Origin: CAZFDT01 sp964518335
GTDB taxonomy: Bacteria > Planctomycetota > Phycisphaerae > Phycisphaerales > Phycisphaeraceae
DNA length: 31,602 nt
Direction: 5' to 3'
Assembly: GCA_964518335.1 (NCBI GenBank)
Contig: CAZFDT010000058.1
Location: 1 to 31,602 of the forward strand
The position numbers and the translations under genes were made by a program. A model generated the notes under the pieces. That model did no database searches. It had not been told where the DNA came from and was given only the letters and a program-made list of their open reading frames with translations. Within the stretch, counting starts at the first letter, position 1, and each line of letters opens with the position of its first letter. Of the stretch, positions 6,940-14,930 are shown one piece after another.

Positions 6940-6961
6940 TCCCAAATCGCGCGAGGGCGGA

Positions 6962-6991
6962 TCGACAAGCCTGGGTTACACCGGGTACGCT
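6962..6991 (+). promoter_or_regulatory. Possible promoter of the Gfo/Idh/MocA gene at 7011
   Basis: TCGACA (6962-6967) and TACGCT (6986-6991) are separated by 18 bases. A start near 6998 leaves a short leader containing AGGGG about six bases before the ATG. The -10 match is only fair. Confidence 0.4.
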
Positions 6992-7010
6992 GCCACTGAA
7001 GGGGCTCGTC

Positions 7011-8084
7011 ATGACGCATCCCACCATCCGTATCGGCATCGTCGGCGCTGGTTCGATCTACCAGACGCGGCATCTTCCCAACCTCAGCAAGCTGGCGGGT
7101 GTGTCGCTGGTGGCCGTCGCCAACCGCTCCATGGAAAGCAGTCGGCGTGTCGCCGACCGATGGGGCATCGCCCACGTCGAGCCGGACTGGCGCCGGCTCA
7201 TCCGCCGCGAGGACATCGATGCGGTGTTCATCGGCACGTGGCCCTACATGCACGCGGAGATGTCGATCGCCGCGCTGGCGGCGGGCAAGCACGTGTTCTG
7301 CCAGGCGCGCATGGCGATGGACCTGGCCGAGGCCCGCGCCATGCTCGACGCCGCCCGCGCCCATCCGCACCTGGTCAACATGCTCTGCCCGCCTCCGCAC
7401 CGCATGCCGTTTGAGGACATCATTCGCCGCATCGTCGAGGAGGGCACGCTGGGTGATCTTGCTGCAGTGAGCCTTGTCAGCGTCAACGACGCGTCGCTGC
7501 AGTCGGACCGGCTGCACTGGCGCGAGAATGTGGCGTACTCCGGCCGGCAGATCATGGCGGTGGGCATCTGCGCCGAAATGCTCAACGCCTGGGTTGGACC
7601 CTACGAGAGCCTGTCGGCGGCGACCGCGGTGGTGGTCGGGACCAAGCAGGACGAGCACGGGCGCCAGGTGGAGGTGCGCGTGCCGCAGACGGTGGCGGTC
7701 CACGGGCGGCTCCGTCGCGGCGTCATCTGCCATGAATTGCACGCGGGCGCCGCGGCGGGGGCGCCGCAGGGCGACTGGCTGCACATCCATGGCGCCGCCG
7801 CCTCGTTGCGATACCGCTTGATGTCCAGCACGATCGAGATCGCCCATGCGGGCCGGCCCTATGAACCGCTGCCGATCCCGTCGGGCCACGCGGCGACGGT
7901 GGACGAGGCCTGGACGGTGGAACGGTCCTTCATCGACGCCGTGCGTCAGGCCATGGCCGGGGCGCCGCCCGAAGCGCGACCGCTCAGCCCCGACTTCGCC
8001 GAGGGCGTCGAATACATGAAGAAAATGGAAGCCATCCACCTGTCGGCCCAGAGCGGGCGGCTGATCGATCTGGGCGAGTTGTGA
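7011..8084 (+). CDS. Gfo/Idh/MocA-family oxidoreductase with altered EKP motif
   Basis: A 357-residue protein with an N-terminal Rossmann fold (RIGIVGAGSIYQTRHLPNLS) and the C-terminal alpha/beta domain of the family, whose members oxidise or reduce sugars and cyclitols with NAD(P). The motif that normally reads EKP, whose lysine takes part in catalysis, is QAR here (residues 98-100, within HVFCQARMAMD). The enzyme may therefore be inactive, use another base or act on an unusual substrate. AGGGG lies six bases before the ATG. The gene converges with the sugar isomerase gene at 8098, 13 bases away, and borders the ROK-regulated locus. The family is certain; the substrate is unknown. Confidence 0.93.
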   Translation: MTHPTIRIGIVGAGSIYQTRHLPNLSKLAGVSLVAVANRSMESSRRVADRWGIAHVEPDWRRLIRREDIDAVFIGTWPYMHAEMSIAALAAGKHVFCQARMAMDLAEARAMLDAARAHPHLVNMLCPPPHRMPFEDIIRRIVEEGTLGDLAAVSLVSVNDASLQSDRLHWRENVAYSGRQIMAVGICAEMLNAWVGPYESLSAATAVVVGTKQDEHGRQVEVRVPQTVAVHGRLRRGVICHELHAGAAAGAPQGDWLHIHGAAASLRYRLMSSTIEIAHAGRPYEPLPIPSGHAATVDEAWTVERSFIDAVRQAMAGAPPEARPLSPDFAEGVEYMKKMEAIHLSAQSGRLIDLGEL

Positions 8085-8097
8085 CGCCTGCTGAGGG

Positions 8098-8928
8098 TCA
8101 GGCTCGCAGCAACCGGGCGACGAGGTCGGCCGCCTGCCGCACGTCCGCGACGCGGCTGGCGCCTGCTTCGCGCTCGATGATGAAGTCGCCGCCATACCCT
8201 GCGTCGCGCAAGGCCGAGAAGAAGCCTGGCCAGTCCACGTCGCCCTGGCCCACTGCAACCTCGCTGCCCCACGTGCCGGGCCTGGTCGTGCGCTTGGCGT
8301 CTTTGACGTGTATCTGGCGAACCCGCGGCAGCACTCGTCGTAGCGAGGCGACGGGGTCGCCCTTGTCGTAAAGAATCATATTCGCCGGGTCGAAATTGAT
8401 GCCCACGTTGGGGCGATCGACGGCGTCGAGAAACGCCGACAGCGAGTCGGCGGTTTCCTGGCCGGTCTCCAGCAGCATCGACACGCCGTCGCCGGCGAAA
8501 GTGTCGGCCACCCATTGCAGGCGCCCCACGAGCTTGTCGAAGGTCGGGTCCTGACGATCGGCGGGGATGAACCCGGCGTGCCCGCTGATCGTGGACATGC
8601 CCAGGCTCACTGCAATTTTCAGGTTGGCGACAAAGCGCTCGCGATTGGCTTCCCACGTCGCGTCGGGCACCAGCCCGCCGGTGCGGCGAATGGTGTCGAG
8701 CGTGGCATAGTCCTCGCCGAAGCACCCGGTCATGCCGGAGGCGATGCGGACCCCGGCATCGGCCAGGCGCTTGCCCACGTCGCCCCAGGTTTGCGGGTGC
8801 TCGCGCACCGGGTCCAGCGCCAGTTGCACGAGACGCAGGTCGCACGCCTGCAGCCCCTCGATCAGTTCCGCGGGCGATTGAGGCTTGAGCGACCAACTGC
8901 AGACACCGATTCGATCGTGAACGTGCAT
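8098..8928 (-). CDS. TIM-barrel sugar phosphate isomerase/epimerase family protein
   Basis: A 276-residue AP-endonuclease-2-type TIM barrel. Metal-ligand segments of the family are visible in order: the glutamate in MLLETGQ, INFDPANM, QIHVKDAKR and the C-terminal IIEREAG. The N-terminus begins IGVCSWSLKP. Relatives isomerise or epimerise keto-sugars, or process inositol-type compounds, in the cytoplasm. Start ATG 8928 has AGGAA six bases upstream; the frame continues upstream but is not homologous there. The gene follows the ROK regulator by 17 bases on the same strand and is probably co-transcribed with it, so the repressor would control its own partner enzyme. Confidence 0.92.
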   Translation of the reverse strand: MHVHDRIGVCSWSLKPQSPAELIEGLQACDLRLVQLALDPVREHPQTWGDVGKRLADAGVRIASGMTGCFGEDYATLDTIRRTGGLVPDATWEANRERFVANLKIAVSLGMSTISGHAGFIPADRQDPTFDKLVGRLQWVADTFAGDGVSMLLETGQETADSLSAFLDAVDRPNVGINFDPANMILYDKGDPVASLRRVLPRVRQIHVKDAKRTTRPGTWGSEVAVGQGDVDWPGFFSALRDAGYGGDFIIEREAGASRVADVRQAADLVARLLRA

Positions 8929-8945
8929 GGTGTGTTCCTGAAGGA

Positions 8946-10052
8946 TTATTCCTGGTGAGGCCAGTGGGGCAGGTAGAGCGCCGCCAGGGCCAGCCAACCC
9001 GCCGATTCGCTGAAGCGGTCGGGCCCGCCGGTCCACCGCTCGATGATGACGCGTTCGACCAGGGGTTGCAACAGGCCCGTGCGGATCGTGTGGGCCAGGT
9101 CGTCCACGAAGGTGTCGTCCACCTTCCCGGCCAGGTGCAGCACCAGCCGCGACGGCCGGATGAGGTTGACGGCGTTGGCGATGCCCCAGCCGGTGTGTCG
9201 CACCAATTCGCGTAACGCCGCATCCGACGGATCGAAGTGCGTCAGCCGCGCCGTCAGGTCGTCGGCGCCTTCGGCGCGAACGCCAAGGAACTCGGAACTG
9301 AACACGCGTTCGAGGCAGCCGGTGTGGCCGCAATAGCAGCGAGGCGTGTCGGCGGCACAGCGCGTGTGGCCGATCTCGTTGCCTCCGACGACGCAGCCGC
9401 GGTTGGGCCGGCCGCCGATGATCATCGCCCCACCGACGGCGCCATCGTGCAGGTCGATCAGCAGCACATCCTGCGCGTTCACGTGGTCCTGGGCCAGCAG
9501 CCACGCCGCGGCAAGGCCGTGCATGTCGTTGTCCAGCACCACCGGCCAGCGCTGCGCGGCGGCGAAGATGGGGTCAAGTGTCGCCGAGGTCTGGTCTGGA
9601 AGCGCTGAACTCAGCAGCACGCGACGGGAGGCGACATCGACAAAGCCCGTGGTGGACAGGCCCACCGCCAGGACCGATTTGTCCAACTCCTCGGCCAGGA
9701 GCGACGCGGCCGCGGCGATCAACTTGCCGGGATGGGCCACCGCGCGACGAACGACAGGAGCCGTCGGCTGGCCCAGCAGGTTCAGTCGGGAGCACCCGAC
9801 GCGTCGGGGCTCGAGCGCTAATCCCAGCACCACACGGCGGGCCGGATCGATAGCCAGTGGTCGCCTGGGTCGCCCCCGGCCGTGGGCCTGCGCGTCGCCC
9901 TCCTGCAGCAGGCCCCGCTTGACCAGTCGTGTCGCCGCGTCGCCGACGCTGTTGGGCCGCAGGCTAAGCCGCTGCGCCAGCTCGCGCCGTCCCATCGCGC
10001 CGCCGGTGCGCAGGGTCTGGAGGATCAGTTTCTCGAACGGCGGCAGAATCAC
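8946..10052 (-). CDS. ROK-family transcriptional regulator
   Basis: A 368-residue protein with an N-terminal helix-turn-helix (about residues 8-50, EKLILQTLRTGGAMGRRELA then QRLSLRPNSVG). A ROK sugar-binding domain follows, with VVLGLALE, VGLSTTGFVD, PVVLDNDMHGLA, the glucokinase-like GNEIGH, and the zinc cluster CYCGHTGCLE. The C-terminal part contains GWGIANAVNLIRPSRLVLHL. ROK repressors such as NagC, Mlc and XylR bind a sugar or sugar phosphate. The start is GTG 10052, just before the HTH. No Shine-Dalgarno exists, and the -10 box of the overlapping promoter is seven bases upstream, predicting a leaderless mRNA. It is divergent from the operon beginning at 10107 and shares a palindromic control region with it. 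Confidence 0.93.
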   Translation of the reverse strand: MILPPFEKLILQTLRTGGAMGRRELAQRLSLRPNSVGDAATRLVKRGLLQEGDAQAHGRGRPRRPLAIDPARRVVLGLALEPRRVGCSRLNLLGQPTAPVVRRAVAHPGKLIAAAASLLAEELDKSVLAVGLSTTGFVDVASRRVLLSSALPDQTSATLDPIFAAAQRWPVVLDNDMHGLAAAWLLAQDHVNAQDVLLIDLHDGAVGGAMIIGGRPNRGCVVGGNEIGHTRCAADTPRCYCGHTGCLERVFSSEFLGVRAEGADDLTARLTHFDPSDAALRELVRHTGWGIANAVNLIRPSRLVLHLAGKVDDTFVDDLAHTIRTGLLQPLVERVIIERWTGGPDRFSESAGWLALAALYLPHWPHQE

Positions 10053-10053
10053 G

Positions 10054-10089
10054 CTTGCAATTATTAACTGTTCTGGTAATAATTGCAAG
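10054..10089. promoter_or_regulatory. Palindromic operator and bidirectional promoter between the ROK gene and the sugar operon
   Basis: CTTGCAATTATTA (10054-10066) and TAATAATTGCAAG (10077-10089) form a perfect 13-bp inverted repeat around a 10-base centre. Within it, TTGCAA (10055-10060), a 17-base spacer and AATAAT (10078-10083) make a plus-strand promoter. By symmetry the same hexamers make a minus-strand promoter with -10 at 10065-10060. A ROK dimer binding here would cover both. That ROK is the binder is inferred from position. Confidence 0.8.
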
Positions 10090-10106
10090 ACACACGAGGT
10101 TCTTCC

Positions 10107-10964
10107 ATGATCAAATCCATCAGCTATTGGTCGATGAAGGACGGGCTTGCCGGCACGCATCCGATCGAGGACGCGCTGACGACGGCGAAAGCGACGGGCT
10201 TTGCCGGGCTGGAGCTGTGCATCTCGCCCCCGGCGCCCGGGGCCGTGCTGCACCTGGACACGACGCAGGAGCAGTGCCGGGAGATGCGTCAGGCCGTCGA
10301 TCGCAGTGGTGTGGTGGTGCAGACGCTTGCCGCCGGATTGGCGTGGGGCTGCAACCCCGTGAGCGATGATGCGGCGGTGCGCGAGCAGTCGGTCCAGATG
10401 CACGCCGCAGCGCTGCAACGTGCGGCGTGGCTGGGGTGCGATGCGATGCTGATGGTGCCCGGCGTGGTGGGATGTCCGTTTGTGCCGGATCAGAAGGTGC
10501 GCTACGACCGCGCCATCGATCGCTGCCGCGAGGCGGTCAAGCGCCTGCTCGACACCGCCGAGCGCGTTGCAGTAGACCTGTGCATCGAGAACGTATGGAA
10601 CGGCATGTTCCTCAGCCCGGTAGAGCTGCGCGACTTTATCGACTCTTTCGGCAGCAGCCGGCTGGGCGTGTACTTCGACGTGGGCAACCTGCTGGGCTAT
10701 CACCAGCACCCGCCGCACTGGATCGAACTGCTGGGCAAGCGGATCAAGCGCGTCCACATCAAGGACTTCAAGCACGAGTTCGACTGGTCGGGCAAGTACA
10801 GCTTCTGCCGCCTGGGCGAGGGCGACGTGCCCTGGCCCGAGTCGATGGCGGCGCTGCGAAGCGTGGGATACGACCGCACAATTGTCGCCGAGATGCTCCC
10901 GCATCAGCCGGGACTGCTCGAGCACACTTCGGCGGCGATGGACCGCATCCTTCAAGGAAAATGA
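10107..10964 (+). CDS. TIM-barrel sugar phosphate isomerase/epimerase family protein, first gene of the divergent operon
   Basis: A 285-residue TIM-barrel enzyme of the same superfamily as the 8098-8928 product but clearly distinct in sequence. Metal-site segments are DLCIENVWNGM, VYFDVGNLLGY, RVHIKDFKHEF and TIVAEML, each containing an expected Glu, Asp, His or Glu ligand. The start is MIKSISYW at 10107, with GAGG seven bases upstream; earlier codons lie in the promoter-operator. ATG 10968 of the next gene follows the stop by three bases, so the two are translated as an operon. Likely isomerisation or epimerisation of a keto-sugar; the exact substrate is unknown. Confidence 0.93.
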   Translation: MIKSISYWSMKDGLAGTHPIEDALTTAKATGFAGLELCISPPAPGAVLHLDTTQEQCREMRQAVDRSGVVVQTLAAGLAWGCNPVSDDAAVREQSVQMHAAALQRAAWLGCDAMLMVPGVVGCPFVPDQKVRYDRAIDRCREAVKRLLDTAERVAVDLCIENVWNGMFLSPVELRDFIDSFGSSRLGVYFDVGNLLGYHQHPPHWIELLGKRIKRVHIKDFKHEFDWSGKYSFCRLGEGDVPWPESMAALRSVGYDRTIVAEMLPHQPGLLEHTSAAMDRILQGK

Positions 10965-10967
10965 ACG

Positions 10968-11987
10968 ATGAGTGCAAAGACCAAAGTCGGCGTCATCGGC
11001 CTGGGCATGATGGGCAACACGCATCTGGATGTCTATTCGCGCCGCGAGGATGTCGAGGTGGTGGCCGTGGCGGATCAGGACGAGAAGCGCCTGTCCGGCG
11101 CGATCAAGGCCGGCGGCAACATCGAAGGCCAGGCCAAGGGCGGCTTCGACCTGGCGAAAGTCGCCAAGTTCCGCGAAGGGCTTGACTTGATCGCCCGTGC
11201 GGACGTCGATCTGGTGGACATCTGCGCCCCGACGCCCGCCCACCTGCCGTTGGGTCTTGCGGCACTGCAGGCGGGTCGGCATGTGCTCCTGGAGAAGCCG
11301 CTGGCGCGCACGCACGATGGGGCCCAGCAGCTTCAGGCCGCCGCCGCCAACGCCAAAGGGCTGGCGATGTGCGCCATGTGCATGCGGTTCTGGCCGGGCT
11401 GGACCTGGCTCAAGACCGCAGTGGACCAGAAACTCTATGGCGGCGTCCTGGCGGCCACGTTCCGCCGGGTCGCTTCGCATCCGGGTGGTTTGTTCTATTC
11501 CGATGGCGAGGCTTGCGGCGGAGCGGTGCTGGACCTTCACATTCATGACACCGACTTCGTGCAGTGGTGTTTCGGCGTGCCCAAGGCCGTCACCAGCGCC
11601 GGTTACGCGAGTGTGACGGACAAGATCGACCACATCATCACCCGTTACAGCTACGCAGGCGGCGGGCCGGTGGTCGTGGCCGAGGGGGGCTGGGCCATGG
11701 CGCCGGGGTTCGGATTCCGCATGCAGTACACGGTGAACTTCCGCGAGGCCACGGCGGTGTTCGATCTGGCGGCCGAGCATCCGCTGACGCTGTACCACGG
11801 CGGGAAGTCCCAACCCATCGAACTGCCATCGGGCATGGGATACGAACACGAGATCGATTATTTCCTGGGCTGCATCGCGCGGCGAACGGCGCCGACGACG
11901 GTCACACTGACGAGCGCGGCCACGACGCTGCGCATTGTCGAGGCCGAGGTCGCCAGTGTCGCCTCCGGGCAACCTGTGACGCTATGA
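10968..11987 (+). CDS. Gfo/Idh/MocA-family sugar oxidoreductase
   Basis: A 339-residue NAD(P)-dependent oxidoreductase. The nucleotide fold begins VGVIGLGMMGNTH, and the catalytic lysine motif is intact (EKP at 109-111 in HVLLEKPLART). The C-terminal domain contains GGAVLDLHIHDTDFVQWCFG, where GGxxxDxxxHxxD supplies active-site residues of the family. AAGGAA lies before ATG 10968. It is the second gene of the ROK-facing operon, directly after a sugar isomerase. Isomerase plus dehydrogenase is a recurrent pair in pathways that oxidise a sugar and then rearrange the keto product, but the substrate cannot be read from the sequence. Confidence 0.95.
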   Translation: MSAKTKVGVIGLGMMGNTHLDVYSRREDVEVVAVADQDEKRLSGAIKAGGNIEGQAKGGFDLAKVAKFREGLDLIARADVDLVDICAPTPAHLPLGLAALQAGRHVLLEKPLARTHDGAQQLQAAAANAKGLAMCAMCMRFWPGWTWLKTAVDQKLYGGVLAATFRRVASHPGGLFYSDGEACGGAVLDLHIHDTDFVQWCFGVPKAVTSAGYASVTDKIDHIITRYSYAGGGPVVVAEGGWAMAPGFGFRMQYTVNFREATAVFDLAAEHPLTLYHGGKSQPIELPSGMGYEHEIDYFLGCIARRTAPTTVTLTSAATTLRIVEAEVASVASGQPVTL

Positions 11988-12006
11988 CTCCAAGGGAGTG
12001 AAACAC

Positions 12007-13995
12007 ATGCTGACCACCAATGAAGAGAAGATCCCGGTCCAGGTGTACGATGACGCCAGCGAGGTCAACTGCGCCGTGGCCGCCACGATCGCCCAGCTCA
12101 TCCGTCAGCGCCAGCGCGATGGCCGGATGTGCGTGCTGGGGTTGCCCACCGGCTCGACCCCCGTCGGCGTGTACGACGAGCTGATCCGCATGCATCACCA
12201 GGAGGGGCTGAGCTTCCAGAACGTCGTCACGTTCAACCTCGACGAATACTTCCCGATGCAGCCCGACAGTCTGCAAAGCTACAACCGCTTCATGCGGGAG
12301 TGGCTGTTCGATCACATCGACATTCGCCCGGAGAACGTGCATATTCCCGACGGCACGATGGCCGAGGTGGATGTGTCGGCATGGTGCGCTTCGTACGAGC
12401 AGGCCATCCGCGATGCCGGCGGCATCGACCTTCAGTTGATGGGCATCGGCCGCACGGGCCATATCGGGTTCAACGAGCCCGGCTCAGGCCGCAACAGCCG
12501 CACGCGCATGATCCGGCTTGACCGCATCACCCGACTGGATGCGGCCAGCGACTTCTTCGGCGAGGAGTTCGTGCCCCGACGCGCCATCACCATGGGCGTC
12601 GGCACGATCATGGAAGCGCGCAAGCTCATCATGATCGCTTTCGGCGAGCACAAGGCTCCCGTCATCGCCGCCGCCATCGAAGGCCCGATCACGCCGCACG
12701 TCGCGGGCAGCTACCTGCAGGAGCACCCCGATGCGACGATCGTGCTGGACCGGCCCGCCGCCGCCGAATTGACGCGATGCAAGGCCCCGTGGCTCCTGGG
12801 CGAGGTCGAGTGGACGCCGCGCGTGATCCGCAAGGCCGTCATCTGGCTCGCCAAGACGCTCGACAAACCGATCCTCAAGCTCACCGACGAGGACTACAAC
12901 GAGCACGGCCTGCAGGACCTTGTCGCCACCAAGGGCAGCGCCTACGAGATCAACATCGACATCTTCCGCGCGATGCACAACACGATCACCGGCTGGCCGG
13001 GCGGCAAGCCGTCGCCCAAGCAGCGGCCCGACGATCGCCGCCGCGCCGGCGACGAGGTGTTCCCCAAGCGGATCATTGTCTTCTCGCCCCATCCCGACGA
13101 TGACGTGATCTCGATGGGCGGCACGCTCATCCGCCTGGCCGACCAGGGCCACGAGGTTCACGTGGCGTATCAGACCTCCGGCAATATCGCGGTGTTCGAT
13201 CACGATGCGCTGCGCTTCGCCGACTTCGCCGGCGATTTCAACCGCATCTTCGGCATCGAGCCGCAGACGGCCGCACGCATCGAGTCGCACATCGAGGAGT
13301 TCCTCCGCCGCAAAAAGCCCGGCCAGGTCGATTCGGCCGAGGTGCAGCAGATCAAGGGCCTCATCCGCCGCGGCGAGGCCCGCGCCGCGGGGCGGTACTG
13401 CGGCATCCCCGTGGACCGGCTTCACTTTCTCGATATGCCCTTCTACGAGACGGGAACCGTTCGCAAGAAACCCCTCGGAGACGCGGACGTGAAGATCATC
13501 GCCGACCTGCTCCGCACGATCGAGCCTCATCAGGTTTATTGTGCCGGCGACCTGTCCGATCCGCACGGCACGCACCGCGTGTGCCTCAAGGCCATCTTCC
13601 AGGCCATCGGGCAAGTGCAGCACGAGAGATGGTTTGAGAGCTGCGTGGTCTGGCTCTACCGCGGCGCGTGGCAGGAATGGGGCGCCGACGAGTTGGAGAT
13701 GGCCGTGCCTCTGTCCCCGATGGAACTGATGCGCAAGCGCCAGGCGATCTTCCGCCACCAGTCGCAGAAGGACAAGGCCCTGTTCCCCGGCACGGACCAC
13801 CGCGAGTTCTGGCAACGCGCCGAGGACCGCAACCGCGCCACGGCCAAGGTGTACGACAAGCTGGGTCTGCCCGAGTACGAGGCCATCGAGGCGTTCGTCC
13901 AGTGGCGCCCGGACGAGACGGCCGAGACTGTGGTAGAAAAGAGGGCATGCGCTACCGCATCCTCGGCAACACCGGCCTTCGCGTCTCAGCACTGA
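12007..13995 (+). CDS. NagB-like / PIG-L deacetylase fusion protein
   Basis: A 662-residue two-domain protein. Residues ~10-280 are a glucosamine-6-phosphate deaminase-like (NagB) domain with LPTGSTPVGVYDEL, FNLDEY and GIGRTGHIGFNEPGS. Residues ~355-600 are a PIG-L/LmbE deacetylase-like domain with the zinc motif HPDDD (362-366) and HGTH (520-523). Similar fusions are known, for example the Bacteroides proteins annotated as NagB-like. In true NagB the motif reads NDGH, with Asp as catalytic base; here it is RTGH (Thr150), so ordinary deaminase activity is doubtful. The architecture suggests deacetylation of an N-acetyl sugar plus a NagB-type reaction. ATG 12007 is chosen over GTG 11998 because AAGGGAG lies eight bases upstream. 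The 3' end overlaps the next gene by 49 bases. Confidence 0.93.
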   Translation: MLTTNEEKIPVQVYDDASEVNCAVAATIAQLIRQRQRDGRMCVLGLPTGSTPVGVYDELIRMHHQEGLSFQNVVTFNLDEYFPMQPDSLQSYNRFMREWLFDHIDIRPENVHIPDGTMAEVDVSAWCASYEQAIRDAGGIDLQLMGIGRTGHIGFNEPGSGRNSRTRMIRLDRITRLDAASDFFGEEFVPRRAITMGVGTIMEARKLIMIAFGEHKAPVIAAAIEGPITPHVAGSYLQEHPDATIVLDRPAAAELTRCKAPWLLGEVEWTPRVIRKAVIWLAKTLDKPILKLTDEDYNEHGLQDLVATKGSAYEINIDIFRAMHNTITGWPGGKPSPKQRPDDRRRAGDEVFPKRIIVFSPHPDDDVISMGGTLIRLADQGHEVHVAYQTSGNIAVFDHDALRFADFAGDFNRIFGIEPQTAARIESHIEEFLRRKKPGQVDSAEVQQIKGLIRRGEARAAGRYCGIPVDRLHFLDMPFYETGTVRKKPLGDADVKIIADLLRTIEPHQVYCAGDLSDPHGTHRVCLKAIFQAIGQVQHERWFESCVVWLYRGAWQEWGADELEMAVPLSPMELMRKRQAIFRHQSQKDKALFPGTDHREFWQRAEDRNRATAKVYDKLGLPEYEAIEAFVQWRPDETAETVVEKRACATASSATPAFASQH

Positions 13996-14897
13996 GCTTC
14001 GGCGCGTCATCCCTCGGCGGCGTGTTCGGCGCGATCGACGAGGGCCAAGCCAGCGAGGCTGTCCATCGGTCGCTCGATCTGGGCGTGAACTTCATCGACG
14101 TGTCGCCCTATTACGGGTTGACCCTGGCCGAGACGGTCCTGGGCCGGGCGTTGCGCGGCATCGACCGCGACCGCTACATCCTGGCGACCAAGGTCGGACG
14201 CTATGGCCCGGATTTCCCCGACTTCGACTTCTCGCCGGGCCGCGTCACGCGCAGCGTCGATGAAAGTCTCGCCCGCCTGGGCGTCGAGCACATCGACCTG
14301 ATCCAGTGCCACGACGTCGAGTTCGGCGACCTGGACGCGATCGTCGGCGACACCATCCCGGCGCTGCGGCAACTGCAGCGGCAGGGCAAGGTGCGCTTCG
14401 TCGGCGTCACCGGTCTGCCGCTGGCGTCGCTTCGCTACATCGCTCAGCGCGTCGAGATCGACACCGTCCTCTCCTACTGCCACTATCAGCTCAACGACAC
14501 CGCGCTGGCCGATGATCTGCCGTTCTACCAGCAGCGCGGCATCGGCGTCATCAGCGCGTCGCCGCTGGGCATGGGCCTTTTGAGCGCGCGGGGCACGCCC
14601 CACTGGCACCCCGCGCCCCCGCAAGTCAAGGCGCTGTGCCTCCAGGCCGCGGAGCACTGCAAGGCCAAAGGCGCGAGCATCGAGAGGCTGGCGGTTCAGT
14701 TCGCCGTCGATCACCCTGGCATCGCCACCACGGTGGTCGGCAGCGCCAGCCCCGTGCAGATGCAGCAGAACATCGCCGCCATGGACGAGCCCATCGACCG
14801 CGCCCTGCTGGCCCAAGTGCTGGACATCCTCAAGCCCGTTCATAACGTCACGTGGCGCAGCGGCCACCCGCAAAATGACCAGGGCCTGCGCCTTTGA
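13947..14897 (+). CDS. Aldo/keto reductase, L-galactose dehydrogenase-like
   Basis: A 316-residue aldo/keto reductase. The catalytic tetrad is visible as Asp51 and Tyr55/56 (FIDVSPYYG), Lys82 (LATKVGRYG) and His122 (IQCHDVEFG). Blocks such as LSFGASSLGGVFG, TVLSYCHYQLND and GVISASPLGMGLLS closely follow plant-type L-galactose dehydrogenase and bacterial L-fucose dehydrogenase relatives, which oxidise the C1 hydroxyl of L-galactose or L-fucose to a lactone with NAD(P). Substrate preference is inferred from similarity. The ATG lies inside the end of the NagB/PIG-L gene, with GAGGG close by, so translation is probably coupled. It is the fourth gene of the ROK-facing operon. Confidence 0.93.
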   Translation: MRYRILGNTGLRVSALSFGASSLGGVFGAIDEGQASEAVHRSLDLGVNFIDVSPYYGLTLAETVLGRALRGIDRDRYILATKVGRYGPDFPDFDFSPGRVTRSVDESLARLGVEHIDLIQCHDVEFGDLDAIVGDTIPALRQLQRQGKVRFVGVTGLPLASLRYIAQRVEIDTVLSYCHYQLNDTALADDLPFYQQRGIGVISASPLGMGLLSARGTPHWHPAPPQVKALCLQAAEHCKAKGASIERLAVQFAVDHPGIATTVVGSASPVQMQQNIAAMDEPIDRALLAQVLDILKPVHNVTWRSGHPQNDQGLRL

Positions 14898-14930
14898 GCC
14901 CTGCGACACGGTGGCGTTGGAGCACGCGCA

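Noticed and set aside
10053..11972. Upstream extension of the ROK frame on the minus strand
   Set aside because: It lies opposite the isomerase and oxidoreductase genes of the divergent operon and past the shared promoter; the HTH begins right at GTG 10052.
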